Assembly: GCA_029249445.1 (NCBI GenBank) | Contig: JAQWHI010000018.1 | Location: forward strand, 186,001-250,000 | Origin: Crocinitomicaceae bacterium | GTDB taxonomy: Bacteria > Bacteroidota > Bacteroidia > Flavobacteriales_D > Crocinitomicaceae | Direction: 5' to 3' | Length of the DNA stretch: 64,000 nt | Shown here: positions 54,722 to 64,000 of the stretch, in pieces | How positions within the stretch are numbered: the stretch's first letter is position 1 | How the letters are laid out: each line of letters starts with the position of its first letter | Notes under the pieces: model-generated | Databases searched by the model: none | Seen by the model: only the letters and a program-made list of their open reading frames with translations | What the model was told of the DNA's origin: nothing | Position numbers and translations under genes: made by a program

Positions 54722-55746
54722 TTTATCAAATCAAATAATTGAAATTGACCGAAGCGCCGAGTTGCCAATAGCTTACCTTCGATACTTGTCATTGAAAAAT
54801 AGGTGCCAAGAGCAAATGGCTTCCAAGTCGCTCCATTATCAGTGGAGAAATCGATTCCGGTTCTACCACAAGCATAAAAAACTCCATTTTTCTCATATAC
54901 ACATGACCTGTAACCTTGGGGTGGATTCAAGGAGTTGAACCACGTTTCGCCTCCGTCATAGGTATAATAGGTTGTATTCATTTTTAATTCAGGTTCTTTG
55001 TAGTCACCACCTACAATAACACCGTATTTGCCTTTCATGCAAAGCGAATATGCACCGATTGTTTTTCCAGGGTAATAGGGAAGTGTCATCTTGTTCCACG
55101 ACTGTCCATTATCAGTTGAGGAATAGTAACTGCTATTCATTCCACCTGTTATGAATGCGTATGTGCTATCATTTAAGACGCTAACATTGGATCCACTCGC
55201 CGCAAAACCCGCTTCTCCAGCAACAACTTGAACAGCACCTGTACAACGTTCCCATATTTCGCCGCTATTGGTTGAATGAAACAAACTCATCTTTCCATTT
55301 ATCGGATCACCCATTAGAAACCCGACGGAGTCATGAAAGTCGATTGCATCCATAAATACACCTTCCCATTCAGGTAATTCGTCAATACCTGAAAATTTAG
55401 ACGCGTTAATTTTGATCAGTTTCCCATCTTGACCGCTGTGCATTGCATATATTGTACCACCAGAGTATCCGATATCTCTTATTTCATTGATGTCAGGAAT
55501 TTTCAAAATTAGTTTTGATTTCTGCTTAATTATATCGTAGCGATAGACTGCGCCATCAGAGTTACCAAGAAACACGAATCCATCTCTTTGATAGAGCCCT
55601 CGACAATAAGTGTTCGAATCACCATACGAGATGATTGGCGCGTCTAAATTTCTTTTCACGTATCGATTTGCTCTTTTCTGAGCAATACAACCGTAGCTTA
55701 TAATGAAAAATAGACTACAAATTAAAACGTTTATTGAATTTTTCAT
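54718..55746 (-). CDS. Ycf48/BNR-repeat beta-propeller lipoprotein
   Basis: 342 residues. Lipobox SYGC in MKNSINVLICSLFFIISYGC. Four Asp-box-like motifs are visible (STNSGEIW, STDNGQSW, TYDGGETW, STDNGATW), as in Ycf48/BNR propellers; each blade carries one. Ligand unknown. Periplasmic or outer-membrane. Its first 32 bases overlap the acyltransferase gene, so it is coupled to it. Confidence 0.87.
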   Translation of the reverse strand: MKNSINVLICSLFFIISYGCIAQKRANRYVKRNLDAPIISYGDSNTYCRGLYQRDGFVFLGNSDGAVYRYDIIKQKSKLILKIPDINEIRDIGYSGGTIYAMHSGQDGKLIKINASKFSGIDELPEWEGVFMDAIDFHDSVGFLMGDPINGKMSLFHSTNSGEIWERCTGAVQVVAGEAGFAASGSNVSVLNDSTYAFITGGMNSSYYSSTDNGQSWNKMTLPYYPGKTIGAYSLCMKGKYGVIVGGDYKEPELKMNTTYYTYDGGETWFNSLNPPQGYRSCVYEKNGVFYACGRTGIDFSTDNGATWKPFALGTYFSMTSIEGKLLATRRFGQFQLFDLIK

Positions 55747-56638
55747 TTTGTTCTAGTTTTAGTTGTTCAAGGTTATTCGGCACATCTCTTTTCCATCTCT
55801 TGTGTGACCACAGCCAATATTGAGGATGTCTGACTATTTCTTGTTCCAACCTCGAGGTATGGGCCTCTGTAATTTGTCCCCAAGCCATCTCTTTTGGTTC
55901 ATCTGAAATTAGAGAAAGTTTCATTCTATAATGTCCTCGTTTTATTTTTTCGGTTGCGAAGAACACAACTGCACAATTGAATTCATGTGCCATCATTTCA
56001 GTTCCGAATAAGACAGGTGTTTTTTGGTTCAAGAAATTGAGCCAATAGCTTTTGTTTGCGTCGCCAGGAGACTGATCTGCCAGAGTCAAGATTACTTTTG
56101 GGCTTGTGGTATTCGATTTTAGAGCATTCCTGTAGTTCGCTGCATTTACTACTTTCAGTCCAAATCGCTCTCTGCGTTCATTGATTTTTGAATCCCAGAA
56201 CCGAGAGGTCAAAGGCATGCCAATTCCAAATGCTTTGTGTTTGAATAATAGGGCTTGGGCGGTAATTAACCATTCCCAGTTGTTGTAGTGCCCAGACACA
56301 AGAATAACATCTTTCCCTTTTGAATGTAGGTCTTTCATTATTTCGGGGTTTTCAACTTCGAATCGCTTTAAGAGCTCTTTTTTTGAAATGGACAAGTTTT
56401 TAACTCCTTCAGCTAGGAGATCAGTGAAATGTCGGTAGAATTGACGTCGTATTTTGGTTTTTTCTTTCTCACTTTTCATTGGGAAACTGTGATCGATGTT
56501 TCCTTGAATGACAGACTTTCGATAAGGAATACAGGTAATTAGCAACAGATAAAAAATGTCGGTAAAAACATACAGCACCTGCAATGGGAGGTAGGATAGG
56601 GGCAGAACAATGATATAATATCCGAGGCGAGCTGTCAT
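55715..56638 (-). CDS. Lysophospholipid/lipid A acyltransferase (LpxL/HtrB-like)
   Basis: 307 residues. N-terminal hydrophobic anchor (YYIIVLPLSYLPLQVLYVF), then the acyltransferase box GHYNNWEW (H-x4-E), the GIGMPL and LADQSP motifs, and the late WLWSHKRWK. Adds a secondary acyl chain to lipid A or a similar lipid at the inner membrane. Bacteroidota usually carry one such enzyme. It begins at the base after the rarA stop. Confidence 0.92.
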   Translation of the reverse strand: MTARLGYYIIVLPLSYLPLQVLYVFTDIFYLLLITCIPYRKSVIQGNIDHSFPMKSEKEKTKIRRQFYRHFTDLLAEGVKNLSISKKELLKRFEVENPEIMKDLHSKGKDVILVSGHYNNWEWLITAQALLFKHKAFGIGMPLTSRFWDSKINERRERFGLKVVNAANYRNALKSNTTSPKVILTLADQSPGDANKSYWLNFLNQKTPVLFGTEMMAHEFNCAVVFFATEKIKRGHYRMKLSLISDEPKEMAWGQITEAHTSRLEQEIVRHPQYWLWSHKRWKRDVPNNLEQLKLEQNEKFNKRFNL

Positions 56639-57922
56639 CTATTTTGAATATCTTTCGCCCCAAAGTTCGGCTATTTTTGTTTCAATTTCTTTTTCTTTTG
56701 CGCTGCTTCCTGCTTTGAAGAAGTTTTTTCCTGCAATTTCCTCCGGCAGAAAGTCTTGCTGAACAAAATTTCCGGGAAAGTCGTGTGAATATTTGTATCC
56801 TTCTCCATAGCCCAATTCCTTCATTAATTTTGTCGGGGCATTTCGCAAGGGGAGTGGTACACCAAGATTCCCAGTTTCTCTCACTAGCTTTTGAGCCTTA
56901 TTCATGGCCATGTATGACGCATTACCCTTTTGTGAATTGGCCAGATAAATCGTGCATTGGGCGAGAATTAATCGAGCTTCGGGCCATCCAACAGCGGCCA
57001 AAGCTTGAAAGGTATTGTTTGCTATAAGAAGCGCATTTGGATTTGCAAGTCCAATATCTTCAGATGCAGAAATAATCAAGCGCCGGGCAATAAATTTAGG
57101 ATCTTCGCCACCTTCAACCATGCGGGCAAGCCAGTATATCGCTCCGTTTGGATCACTACCACGGATCGATTTTATGAAAGCTGAAATTATATCGTAATGT
57201 TGTTCACCGTCCTTATCATACATTGCAACACTCTGCTGTGCTGTGGATAGTACCAATTCATTAGTGATTGTATGCTTCTTTTTACTTTTTAGCGTGCCAA
57301 TAATTATTTCAAAGATGTTAAGTAATTTTCTTGCGTCACCCCCAGATATGGCAAGTAGTGCATTGGTTTCTTTGAGTTCAATGTCTTTTTCCTTAAGCAA
57401 GGCATCCTCTTGAAGTGCCTTGTTCAATATTTCTAATAGAGACTCTTTCGAATGTGCTTTGAGGGTGTACACTTGACATCGTGATAACAATGCTGAAATC
57501 ACCTCAAAAGATGGATTTTCAGTTGTTGCACCGATTAGAGTTACAGTTCCTTTTTCCACGGCACCCAATAAAGAGTCTTGTTGCGCTTTAGAAAAACGAT
57601 GAATTTCATCGATAAATAGAAGGGTGCCCGATTGTTGAAACATACCTGCGCTTTCAACTTTTTGAATTACTTCTCGAACATCTTTGACACCGGATGAAAT
57701 GGCTGATAAAGTGTGAAATGGTCGTTTTAGGTGATTTGCAATGAGATGTGCTAACGTTGTTTTGCCCACTCCAGGAGGGCCCCAGAATATCATGGATGGA
57801 ATCAAGCCTGAGTCAAGTGCTTTTCGCAGAGAAGCTCCCTCTTTCAGCAGATGATCTTGTCCTCGGTAATCATCCAATGATTTTGGGCGCATTCGTTCGG
57901 CAAGTGGAGACTGTATACTCAT
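56639..57922 (-). CDS. rarA: Replication-associated recombination protein A (RarA/MgsA)
   Basis: 427-residue AAA+ ATPase acting at stalled forks. Start [20 protein letters not shown], Walker [10 protein letters not shown] (about residue 50), Walker [11 protein letters not shown], sensor 1 TTENPSF, and the C-terminal MgsA part ([20 protein letters not shown]). Length normal. It heads a tightly packed operon reaching GH92. No clear -7 element is seen in its 89-base upstream gap. Confidence 0.95.
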   Translation of the reverse strand: MSIQSPLAERMRPKSLDDYRGQDHLLKEGASLRKALDSGLIPSMIFWGPPGVGKTTLAHLIANHLKRPFHTLSAISSGVKDVREVIQKVESAGMFQQSGTLLFIDEIHRFSKAQQDSLLGAVEKGTVTLIGATTENPSFEVISALLSRCQVYTLKAHSKESLLEILNKALQEDALLKEKDIELKETNALLAISGGDARKLLNIFEIIIGTLKSKKKHTITNELVLSTAQQSVAMYDKDGEQHYDIISAFIKSIRGSDPNGAIYWLARMVEGGEDPKFIARRLIISASEDIGLANPNALLIANNTFQALAAVGWPEARLILAQCTIYLANSQKGNASYMAMNKAQKLVRETGNLGVPLPLRNAPTKLMKELGYGEGYKYSHDFPGNFVQQDFLPEEIAGKNFFKAGSSAKEKEIETKIAELWGERYSK

Positions 57923-58011
57923 CGTTCTTTAATTATGTTAAAATTAACCATTTGAATCCGTAATATTTCATATTTATGAATCCTTACTGCAGTCAATTTT
58001 TAAAAATGAAA

Positions 58012-58590
58012 TTAATTGTCTGAAGGATTTTTAGGGAATCGCGTCATTAATTTAAACTTTCCGCCTAGACGGCTCATGAGGTCTTTCCACAAATGATCAT
58101 TTTCAGTATTCAGAATTGTTTCTTTATTGATTCCATTGAGAACAACCCAAGACTTTTCTTTGAGTTCTGCTTCAAGTTGACCTTTGTCCCATCCGGAGTA
58201 TCCGATAAAAAATCGAATTCTTTTTGCTTTTCCTGGAAGGCGAGTTATCATTGATTTTACTTGTTCAAAATCACCACCTATAAACAGCCCATTCGTTACA
58301 GGATAGGTGTTTTGAAGTTGATCTCCAAAGTCGTGAATGTAAAATAGATTTCCTTGATCTACGGGACCACCCGCACTTACATGGAAGTCGATTGAAGGAA
58401 ATCCTTTTATCATTTTCGATAAGTTTGTATCGACAAACTTGTTTAAAATGAATCCAAAACTTCCGTCCTCATTGTGGTCACACAAATAAACAACCGAGCG
58501 CGTAAAATAATCATCACTCAAAAATGGTTCTGAAATTAAAACACTTCCTTTTTGTGGAAGTTCATAGGTTGTAAAGTCAAAATCTATCAC
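58012..58590 (-). CDS. YqgE/AlgH family protein
   Basis: 192 residues. Family marks: GSVLISEPFLSDDYFTRSVVYLCDHNEDGSFGFILNK near the start, SAGGPVDQGNLFYIH, and FFIGYSGWDKGQLEAELKEKSW. AlgH-type proteins are of unknown mechanism. It follows lptD by 17 bases on the same strand. Confidence 0.93.
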   Translation of the reverse strand: MIDFDFTTYELPQKGSVLISEPFLSDDYFTRSVVYLCDHNEDGSFGFILNKFVDTNLSKMIKGFPSIDFHVSAGGPVDQGNLFYIHDFGDQLQNTYPVTNGLFIGGDFEQVKSMITRLPGKAKRIRFFIGYSGWDKGQLEAELKEKSWVVLNGINKETILNTENDHLWKDLMSRLGGKFKLMTRFPKNPSDN

Positions 58591-58607
58591 GATTCCAATA
58601 TAAGGAT

Positions 58608-61139
58608 TTATAGGAAAGCAGGTGGCTTTTTTAATTCAATTTTAGCATCTTGAAAGAGCTGAGATGTTGCTCTCATGGTAAACATAAAGCTTTTGTTTGT
58701 TCCAATTGGGGTCCAGCGAAAGGAAAGAGCCCAGCAATGCATATCCCTTGTTAATGTGAGCAAGGAGTTGGTGATTTCCCATCCTTTCATGTCCACATTC
58801 GTTCTTGTACCTAATTTCCATCGTTTGGTAAAGCTAACATCGCCATTGATCATGAGGGTATTTATTGTAATGTATTGATCTGAGTTTGTCGGTGAAATAT
58901 TTGTATTTGCTGATATCCCGTATACGTGAGATAAAGAGAGCTTCCAAGGTATTCTGAAGTCTAAAAATTCTTCCGGGTGCAACATGTAATAGTCATAATC
59001 TGCATTCCAGTAACGGTCTATTTCGTCGATTGCATTGCCCAACCGTTCCCTTCCTTTTTTTGAGGTGAGTGTAAATGTGGTAGCAAAGTTTATTGTTTTA
59101 AAGCGACCCAGCCCTTGAGATGTATTCGTGGCATAATCGAATAAATCAGCGCCTGTCGTGTCATTCCATCCGTAGGGCGAGAAAGTCGCATTTGCCACTA
59201 AATTCAACCATTTGGTTGGGCTTACTCGTAAATTGGACGTTATGTTTGATAATGGTGTTAATGTATCAAGAAAGTCGTAACTCCCGCGAATGGAAAAGGC
59301 ATCAACAATTCTTATTTTTCGGAATCCTGTCACTGTATCGTTATCATCTTTTTGTTTTAACTCAAAGGTATTGTTGAAGCCAAAAGTAAATAACGACTGT
59401 GCTCGTGTTAATCCGGTTGAGTAGGAACTATTCTCAAAAGGAGAATAGATGATGGTGTTCATTTCTGGTCCATAAACAAGGGTGTCATTTTCGTTGAGAT
59501 TGGGACGATAACTGTAGGAAAATGAAGGTGTTAGTACATGTCGAAGAAGTGAATTCCTTTTCCCTATGAAACGGTAATAGCTATACAGTACCGTTGTGGC
59601 GGAAGCATTAAAACTTAATGTTTGTCCCATTCCAGTTAAAGGTTTAATCGTGCTATTGACGGTTGAATCCTCGTAGATGCGTTCAGTTTGTTGAAAATTG
59701 ATCTTGTTGGAATAATTGATTGTAGGAGTAATCTTCCATGTGTTTTTAAACAGCCCTGCTGTGGTTGCAAGACTGACATTTTGATTCAAACCGTTTTTGA
59801 AAGAGGATTGGATACCGATAAAGTCTTGTTCGCGCAACAAACTGTCGTGAAAGATGGATTCATTTTTCCCTTCAAAATTGTAGTTGACCGCCAAGCGACT
59901 GATCAGTTGGGAAAATCCGCCTCTTTTTGTTGGTTTCACAAAACGCTTCAACGGATAAAAGCTTGTAACATTGACATTAACGATAGGACTTGTCAATGCA
60001 ATATTGTTTGTTTTTGAGTTTTGACTTAGCGATATTTTTGCTCCCATTGAGATCGGTTTGCTTGGGAATGTTCTTGAGATATTAATGTCTGATTTGAGTG
60101 TGTTATTAAAGTAGTCTGGATTGTCGTTGTCTAAGCTGTTCTTTGGTTGGTTGTCCGAGGTGAAATTTATGTTTGTGTTGAAGTTCCAATATGGATTTGA
60201 TTTTTGATCTTTTGAGTGCACCCAGCGGATTGTTGACTTATTTATATTTGAACTGTCTGGAAATCCTTGTTTGAATTGTTGAAATTTAAGGTTTAAATCT
60301 CCTCTAAATTTATATTTAGACGCATATTGTGTTTTATTTGAAATCCCCCATGTGCCTCGACTGTAAAGTGTAGCATAAAAGGTGGTTTGTAAATGATCAT
60401 TGATCGGGATATAATAGCCAAGATCTTGAAATCCGAATCCAAAATTAGAGAGCGGTGCAATTTGAGGAAATAGCAATCCTTGTGCTTTATTTTCTGCTTG
60501 TGGAATAATGGCGAAGGGCAGACCTAATGGGGTAGGCACACCCTTCACCCATAGATTCATTGGTCCAGATACAATTCTTTTTTCGGGTACCATTACAGCT
60601 TTTGAGAGTTGAAAGTGGTAGTGGGGCTCTTCAAGATCACAAGTTGTAAAACGTCCTTTCCTGAAATGGATTTGTTCATTTTTTTGCCGCTTAGCAATGC
60701 CCATGTACAAAAAGTTTTCATCCTGCTGGAGGGCAACTTCTTCAATAAATGCTTTTTCAGAGTCAAAGTTGTAGCGCACTCTTTGTGCCTTTATCTCTTC
60801 TGATCCATCTGTGAATTCGGGAAACTGAATTTTATTTGAGTCGCTGTCAAAAATATACTCTGCTGCGATTTCACTGCCATCAATATCAATAACGATGTAC
60901 CCCGCTTTCATAACAACTTCACCATTGTCAACACTGGCATTTCCGTAGAGATGAATTACGTTGGATCTTAAATCTGCATAGATGGAGTCGTCGGCACTGT
61001 AATAGATTGGAGACGTTATATCTTCATTGTTGAGCACAACGGTATCCTTTAGTTCTTGTCCGAGACCAACAAATGCACCGCACATTATTAACAATGTGGG
61101 GAGTATAACTCGAAGTATGGAACACTTTTTGAAGAACAA
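58608..61139 (-). CDS. lptD: LPS-assembly protein LptD
   Basis: About 843 residues. Inserts LPS into the outer leaflet. N-terminal signal (ILRVILPTLLIMCGAFVGLGQ), an OstA/LptA-like jelly-roll segment (YSADDSIYADLRSNVIHLYGNASVDNGEVVMKAGYIVIDIDGSEIAAEYIFD), then a C-terminal barrel. The open frame starts at a TTG at 61178, but an exact -7 element lies at 61176-61183, so I place the start at the later TTG (61139); no ATG is present before the signal's Met. This start is tentative. Next gene is yqgE. Confidence 0.88.
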   Translation of the reverse strand: MFFKKCSILRVILPTLLIMCGAFVGLGQELKDTVVLNNEDITSPIYYSADDSIYADLRSNVIHLYGNASVDNGEVVMKAGYIVIDIDGSEIAAEYIFDSDSNKIQFPEFTDGSEEIKAQRVRYNFDSEKAFIEEVALQQDENFLYMGIAKRQKNEQIHFRKGRFTTCDLEEPHYHFQLSKAVMVPEKRIVSGPMNLWVKGVPTPLGLPFAIIPQAENKAQGLLFPQIAPLSNFGFGFQDLGYYIPINDHLQTTFYATLYSRGTWGISNKTQYASKYKFRGDLNLKFQQFKQGFPDSSNINKSTIRWVHSKDQKSNPYWNFNTNINFTSDNQPKNSLDNDNPDYFNNTLKSDINISRTFPSKPISMGAKISLSQNSKTNNIALTSPIVNVNVTSFYPLKRFVKPTKRGGFSQLISRLAVNYNFEGKNESIFHDSLLREQDFIGIQSSFKNGLNQNVSLATTAGLFKNTWKITPTINYSNKINFQQTERIYEDSTVNSTIKPLTGMGQTLSFNASATTVLYSYYRFIGKRNSLLRHVLTPSFSYSYRPNLNENDTLVYGPEMNTIIYSPFENSSYSTGLTRAQSLFTFGFNNTFELKQKDDNDTVTGFRKIRIVDAFSIRGSYDFLDTLTPLSNITSNLRVSPTKWLNLVANATFSPYGWNDTTGADLFDYATNTSQGLGRFKTINFATTFTLTSKKGRERLGNAIDEIDRYWNADYDYYMLHPEEFLDFRIPWKLSLSHVYGISANTNISPTNSDQYITINTLMINGDVSFTKRWKLGTRTNVDMKGWEITNSLLTLTRDMHCWALSFRWTPIGTNKSFMFTMRATSQLFQDAKIELKKPPAFL

Positions 61140-61175
61140 TTGTGTTTTAAATTTGTAGTTGTCTAAATAACGAAG

Positions 61176-61183
61176 CAAAATTA
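61176..61183 (-). promoter_or_regulatory. -7 promoter element of lptD
   Basis: On the minus strand TAATTTTG, exact match. It overlaps the alternative TTG start at 61178 and so argues against it. Confidence 0.45.
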
Positions 61184-61199
61184 TTAAAATTACGCTTGT

Positions 61200-62327
61200 A
61201 TGGTTGAAAAAGGATGTAGGATACTTAGAATTTGTTTTTTGTTCGTATTTATGACCTCAATCGGTATACCTTTGGTCGTTGGACAGGAAGATGAACTTAC
61301 CCTTTCTACAATAAAAACAGTCGTTATCGATGCGGGACATGGTGGAAAAGATCCCGGATGTCACGGTGCTTCGGCCCAAGAAAAGCATGTGTGCCTGTCT
61401 ATGGCCTTGCTACTTGGAAAACAAATTGAAGAAGCGTATCCCAATATAGAAGTGGTTTATACCAGAGATAAAGATGTTTTTGTTGAGTTGGGAGAGCGAG
61501 CCAAAATAGCAAATCGGAACAAAGCCGACCTGTTCATATGCATTCATGCAAATGCAGCAAGTGCTGCGGCATATGGAACTGAGACCTATGTTTTGGGGCT
61601 GCATAGAACTGAATCGCAACAGCGGGTCGCAGCTCGAGAAAATTCAATCATTCATTTAGAAGAAGATGGCGGAGAGAAATACAATTCTTTTGATTTATCA
61701 CCCGATGCCATCATTGCAAGACAAATTCAGCTGAGCGTCTTTTTGGATCAATCAATCAATTTTGCCTCAAAGTTACAATCCGAATTTCGTTCGATTGGAC
61801 GCTATGACAGAGGTGTCAAGCAAGCAGGATTTTTAGTGCTATACAAAACAACAATGCCAAGTGTATTGATAGAAACGGGTTTTTTGACAAATCCAAAAGA
61901 AGAGAAATTTCTCAGTACGCCCGAAACACAGAAGAAAATGGCAAACAGTATGTTCATGGCATTTAAAAAATACAAGAATGAACTTGATGGAGTTGACGAT
62001 CAAATAGAAAGCTCGAATTTTGATGAGCCGGAGCAGATAACAGAAAAAAATTATACAGCAGAGGATGTGGTATTTCGTGTTCAAATTGCAACCTCGGAAA
62101 CAAAAATTTCGCTTACTGATCCACGCTTCAATGGAACTACCATATTTGAATACAAGCAAAACAATTTGTACAAATACACCACCGGAGTGTTTGTCAATGA
62201 TATCAAATCTGCAAGTAATCTAAAGAAGGAATTGAGAGCAAGTGGATTTGAGCACGCTTTTGTTGTTGGCTTCTTGGGCGGAGAACGAATAAATTTGCAA
62301 AAAGCTATTAACTTAGCAAAAAAATAA
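61200..62327 (+). CDS. N-acetylmuramoyl-L-alanine amidase (AmiC-type) with extra C-terminal domain
   Basis: 375 residues with signal peptide (ILRICFLFVFMTSIGIPLVVGQ). Amidase_3 zinc sites: IDAGHGGKDPG (His), the Glu in SAQEKHVCL, FICIHANA (His), and VLIETGFLTNPKEE (catalytic Glu). Cuts the peptide stem from peptidoglycan in the periplasm. The last about 90 residues (FRVQIATSETKI...) look like a SPOR-type beta/alpha fold. A near -7 (TACGCTTG) sits one base before the ATG, so a later start (ATG 61251) is possible. Confidence 0.93.
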   Translation: MVEKGCRILRICFLFVFMTSIGIPLVVGQEDELTLSTIKTVVIDAGHGGKDPGCHGASAQEKHVCLSMALLLGKQIEEAYPNIEVVYTRDKDVFVELGERAKIANRNKADLFICIHANAASAAAYGTETYVLGLHRTESQQRVAARENSIIHLEEDGGEKYNSFDLSPDAIIARQIQLSVFLDQSINFASKLQSEFRSIGRYDRGVKQAGFLVLYKTTMPSVLIETGFLTNPKEEKFLSTPETQKKMANSMFMAFKKYKNELDGVDDQIESSNFDEPEQITEKNYTAEDVVFRVQIATSETKISLTDPRFNGTTIFEYKQNNLYKYTTGVFVNDIKSASNLKKELRASGFEHAFVVGFLGGERINLQKAINLAKK

Positions 62328-62331
62328 TGGT

Positions 62332-63363
62332 GTGAAGATATCTAGAGAGATTATTACAGGAATTATTACAATTGCTGCTATCGGATTTTTAGTTGCAGGA
62401 GTAAACTTTTTAAAGGGAAATAGCTTCTTCGGAGGCGACCAGATTTACTACTCCTACTTCCCAAGTTCGGGAGGCGTTACGCCAGCGACCTCCGTATACA
62501 TCAATGGTGTAGATGTGGGGAAAGTTTTGGAAGTTGAAAACCTTCCCAACAGCAAAGATTCCTTAAAGGCAGTGAAGATTACATTTAATATTTCGGATGA
62601 AACCTTAAAATTGGCCAAGGGAACAGAGATTGAAGCAGGAGGTATTGATTTCTTCGCCAAAGGTTTGACAATTCACATGGGCGAAGGTCCTGAGTTTTTT
62701 GCATCTGGTTCTACAATTGATGGTTTCGTCTCAGTTGATATGACGACCCAGGTTCAAAATTATGCAGATCCAATCAATCAAAAGCTCCAGAAAGCATTAC
62801 TTTCAATTGATGGAATGGTAAATGGAATTTCTGCATTTTGGGATACAACGGCAAGTTCAGAGTTGGAATCCAGTATGAAAGAGGTGCGCAAGGCCATTCG
62901 AAAATTCGGTAAAGCTGCTGATCAGATTGAAGGACTTCTTGTGGATGAGCGAATTCGACTGTCAAGAATCATGGGGAATGTTGAAGCAATTACACTGAAC
63001 CTCAAGAAAAGTAACGATTCGGTTAAAGCTATTGTGGGTAATGTCAAACGGGTTACAGATGACTTGGTAACAGCTGATTTTACTGGGACAATTGAAAACG
63101 CGAAATACACACTTGAGAAATTCAATACTATTTTAGATGCCGCCTCAGCTGGAGATGGTACCCTTGGAAAATTGATTAATGATGACCGTTTGTATATCGA
63201 ATTGCTGGAGTCAAGTAATTCATTGCAGAACTTGGTTAACGATTTGACGGTTCATCCAGAGCGATATATCCACTTTTCAGTTTTCGGGGTAAAGACAAAG
63301 GGCGTGCCTATAACAGTAGACGAAGAGAAGAAGTTGAAGCGACTTCTTAATGAAAATAATTAG
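62332..63363 (+). CDS. MlaD-type MCE-domain protein
   Basis: 343 residues. One N-terminal membrane helix (IITGIITIAAIGFLVAGVNFLKG), then an MCE domain (YSYFPSSGGVTPATSVYINGVDVGKVLEVE) and a long helical region with coiled-coil character. Part of ABC-type lipid transfer (Mla-like) to or from the outer membrane; the permease and ATPase genes are not in the window. The start is GTG at 62332, 4 bases after the amidase stop; there is no in-frame ATG nearby. Confidence 0.9.
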   Translation: MKISREIITGIITIAAIGFLVAGVNFLKGNSFFGGDQIYYSYFPSSGGVTPATSVYINGVDVGKVLEVENLPNSKDSLKAVKITFNISDETLKLAKGTEIEAGGIDFFAKGLTIHMGEGPEFFASGSTIDGFVSVDMTTQVQNYADPINQKLQKALLSIDGMVNGISAFWDTTASSELESSMKEVRKAIRKFGKAADQIEGLLVDERIRLSRIMGNVEAITLNLKKSNDSVKAIVGNVKRVTDDLVTADFTGTIENAKYTLEKFNTILDAASAGDGTLGKLINDDRLYIELLESSNSLQNLVNDLTVHPERYIHFSVFGVKTKGVPITVDEEKKLKRLLNENN

Positions 63364-63379
63364 TTTAATTTTTAGATAG

Positions 63380-64000
63380 ATGATTTCAATTATCGCATTT
63401 GTTGTACTTCTCTTTGTCGGATTCGGATTCTTTGGATGGAATGTGTTCAAGGTTAGGTCGAACATTCTTCTGGGTCGTGATATCAATCGTTCTGATAACA
63501 AAAGCCAACGTTGGAAAATAATGACACTTGTCGCTTTGGGGCAAAAGAAGATGTTCACGCGTCCGATTCCTGCACTGCTTCATTTGATTATATATGCTGC
63601 ATTTGTGATCACACAAATAGAGTTAATTGAGATCATTATTGATGGGTTGACCGGATCGCATCGATTTTTCCATGAATCACTCGGTGGTTTTTACACCTTC
63701 ATGATAGGTTTTATTGAGGTATTGTCTCTTTTGGCATTGGTCGCTACGTTTGTTTTCTTAGTAAGAAGGAATTTAATTTACATTCCCCGATTCAGAATGA
63801 AAGAGATGAACGGGTGGCCGAAGATGGATGGTAACATCATCCTATTTATGGAAATCATCCTTGTCTTGTGCATATTTACTATGAATGGTTCAGATGAGGC
63901 AAGAACAGTTGCGCAGGGGGGTAGTTCCTATGGTTTTGTGCTTAGCAGTCGTATCGCTCCATTGTTTCAAGGACTGAATGTCGAAACGTTACATACATTG
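63380..64000 (+). CDS. Membrane (Fe-S)-binding protein, N-terminal part (cut by window end)
   Basis: Open from ATG 63380 to the window end; 207 residues seen. Several hydrophobic helices (MISIIAFVVLLFVGFGFFGW, LLHLIIYAAFVIT, FIEVLSLLALVATFVFL, IILFMEIILVLCIFT) with His positions suited to a NarI-like haem b anchor. I recall (Fe-S)-binding heterodisulfide-reductase-like proteins with this N-terminus following the mlaD gene in Flavobacteriia, but the iron-sulfur part lies outside the window, so the name is inference. Confidence 0.65.
   Translation, partial: MISIIAFVVLLFVGFGFFGWNVFKVRSNILLGRDINRSDNKSQRWKIMTLVALGQKKMFTRPIPALLHLIIYAAFVITQIELIEIIIDGLTGSHRFFHESLGGFYTFMIGFIEVLSLLALVATFVFLVRRNLIYIPRFRMKEMNGWPKMDGNIILFMEIILVLCIFTMNGSDEARTVAQGGSSYGFVLSSRIAPLFQGLNVETLHTL

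Overview
The window is a contiguous, gene-dense piece (about 60 protein genes, two tRNAs, one SRP RNA) of a low-GC Bacteroidota chromosome, most likely order Flavobacteriales and plausibly near Crocinitomicaceae/Fluviicola (the family level is inference). The evidence is: repeated TAnnTTTG -7 elements, several with TTTG or TTG 19-20 bp upstream; no clear Shine-Dalgarno sequences before starts; and lineage-typical genes such as a Porin_10-like protein, DUF3078, DUF6702, BshA, GH92, an SpmA/SpmB fusion and lipoproteins with short signal peptides. I see no prophage, IS element, CRISPR array, integrase or obvious defence island, and no base-composition break. This is mainly a core-genome region.

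Layout, left to right. 1-5 kb: end of an unknown gene, proS with an unknown partner gene, a tandem pair of tRNA-Glu genes, rpsT and a porin-like protein. 5-9 kb: fabG, hemB, an M50 membrane protease and an Smr-domain protein. 9-19.3 kb (minus strand): two glycosyltransferases (GT39, GT2), a small helical-repeat protein with an SpmAB fusion, a GuaA-like amidotransferase overlapping a Sua5/YrdC protein, then a run of mutL, two rhomboid proteases and a membrane-anchored exo/endonuclease/phosphatase-fold protein. 19.5-29.5 kb: a GH3/beta-lactamase fusion, bshA, a PqqB-like lipoprotein, a thiolase, DUF3078, a VWA membrane protein and a 47-residue small protein. 29.5-35.5 kb: an operon of acyl-CoA carboxylase beta, GNAT and M13 peptidase; then pcm and trxB facing each other. 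35.6-44.6 kb: a helicase, a lipoprotein, the ettA-VF530-pepD-DUF3820 cluster, two small regulatory-looking genes, mnmA and an unknown exported protein. 44.6-50 kb: an M1 peptidase, DUF6702, a transaldolase-like aldolase, SRP RNA, a ferredoxin and a LuxC-like acyl-CoA reductase. 50-58 kb: a tight minus-strand operon rarA, LpxL-like acyltransferase, Ycf48-like lipoprotein, HD hydrolase, ROK kinase, GH92. 58-64 kb: yqgE-lptD facing away from amidase-mlaD-(Fe-S protein, cut by the window end).

Shared themes are the cell envelope (porin, LptD, LpxL-like acyltransferase, MlaD, amidase, GH3/beta-lactamase, glycosyltransferases), translation and RNA quality (proS, tRNA-Glu, rpsT, ettA, mnmA, Sua5, SRP RNA), and DNA maintenance (mutL, rarA, helicase). 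No clearly new multi-gene system stands out. The points most worth a second look are a protein built from exact 25-residue repeats, a MutL with a degraded endonuclease motif, paired TTACAnnTGTAA boxes, a PqqB-like lipoprotein outside any visible PQQ locus, possible leaderless promoters, and tandem tRNA-Glu genes of which only one encodes CCA.
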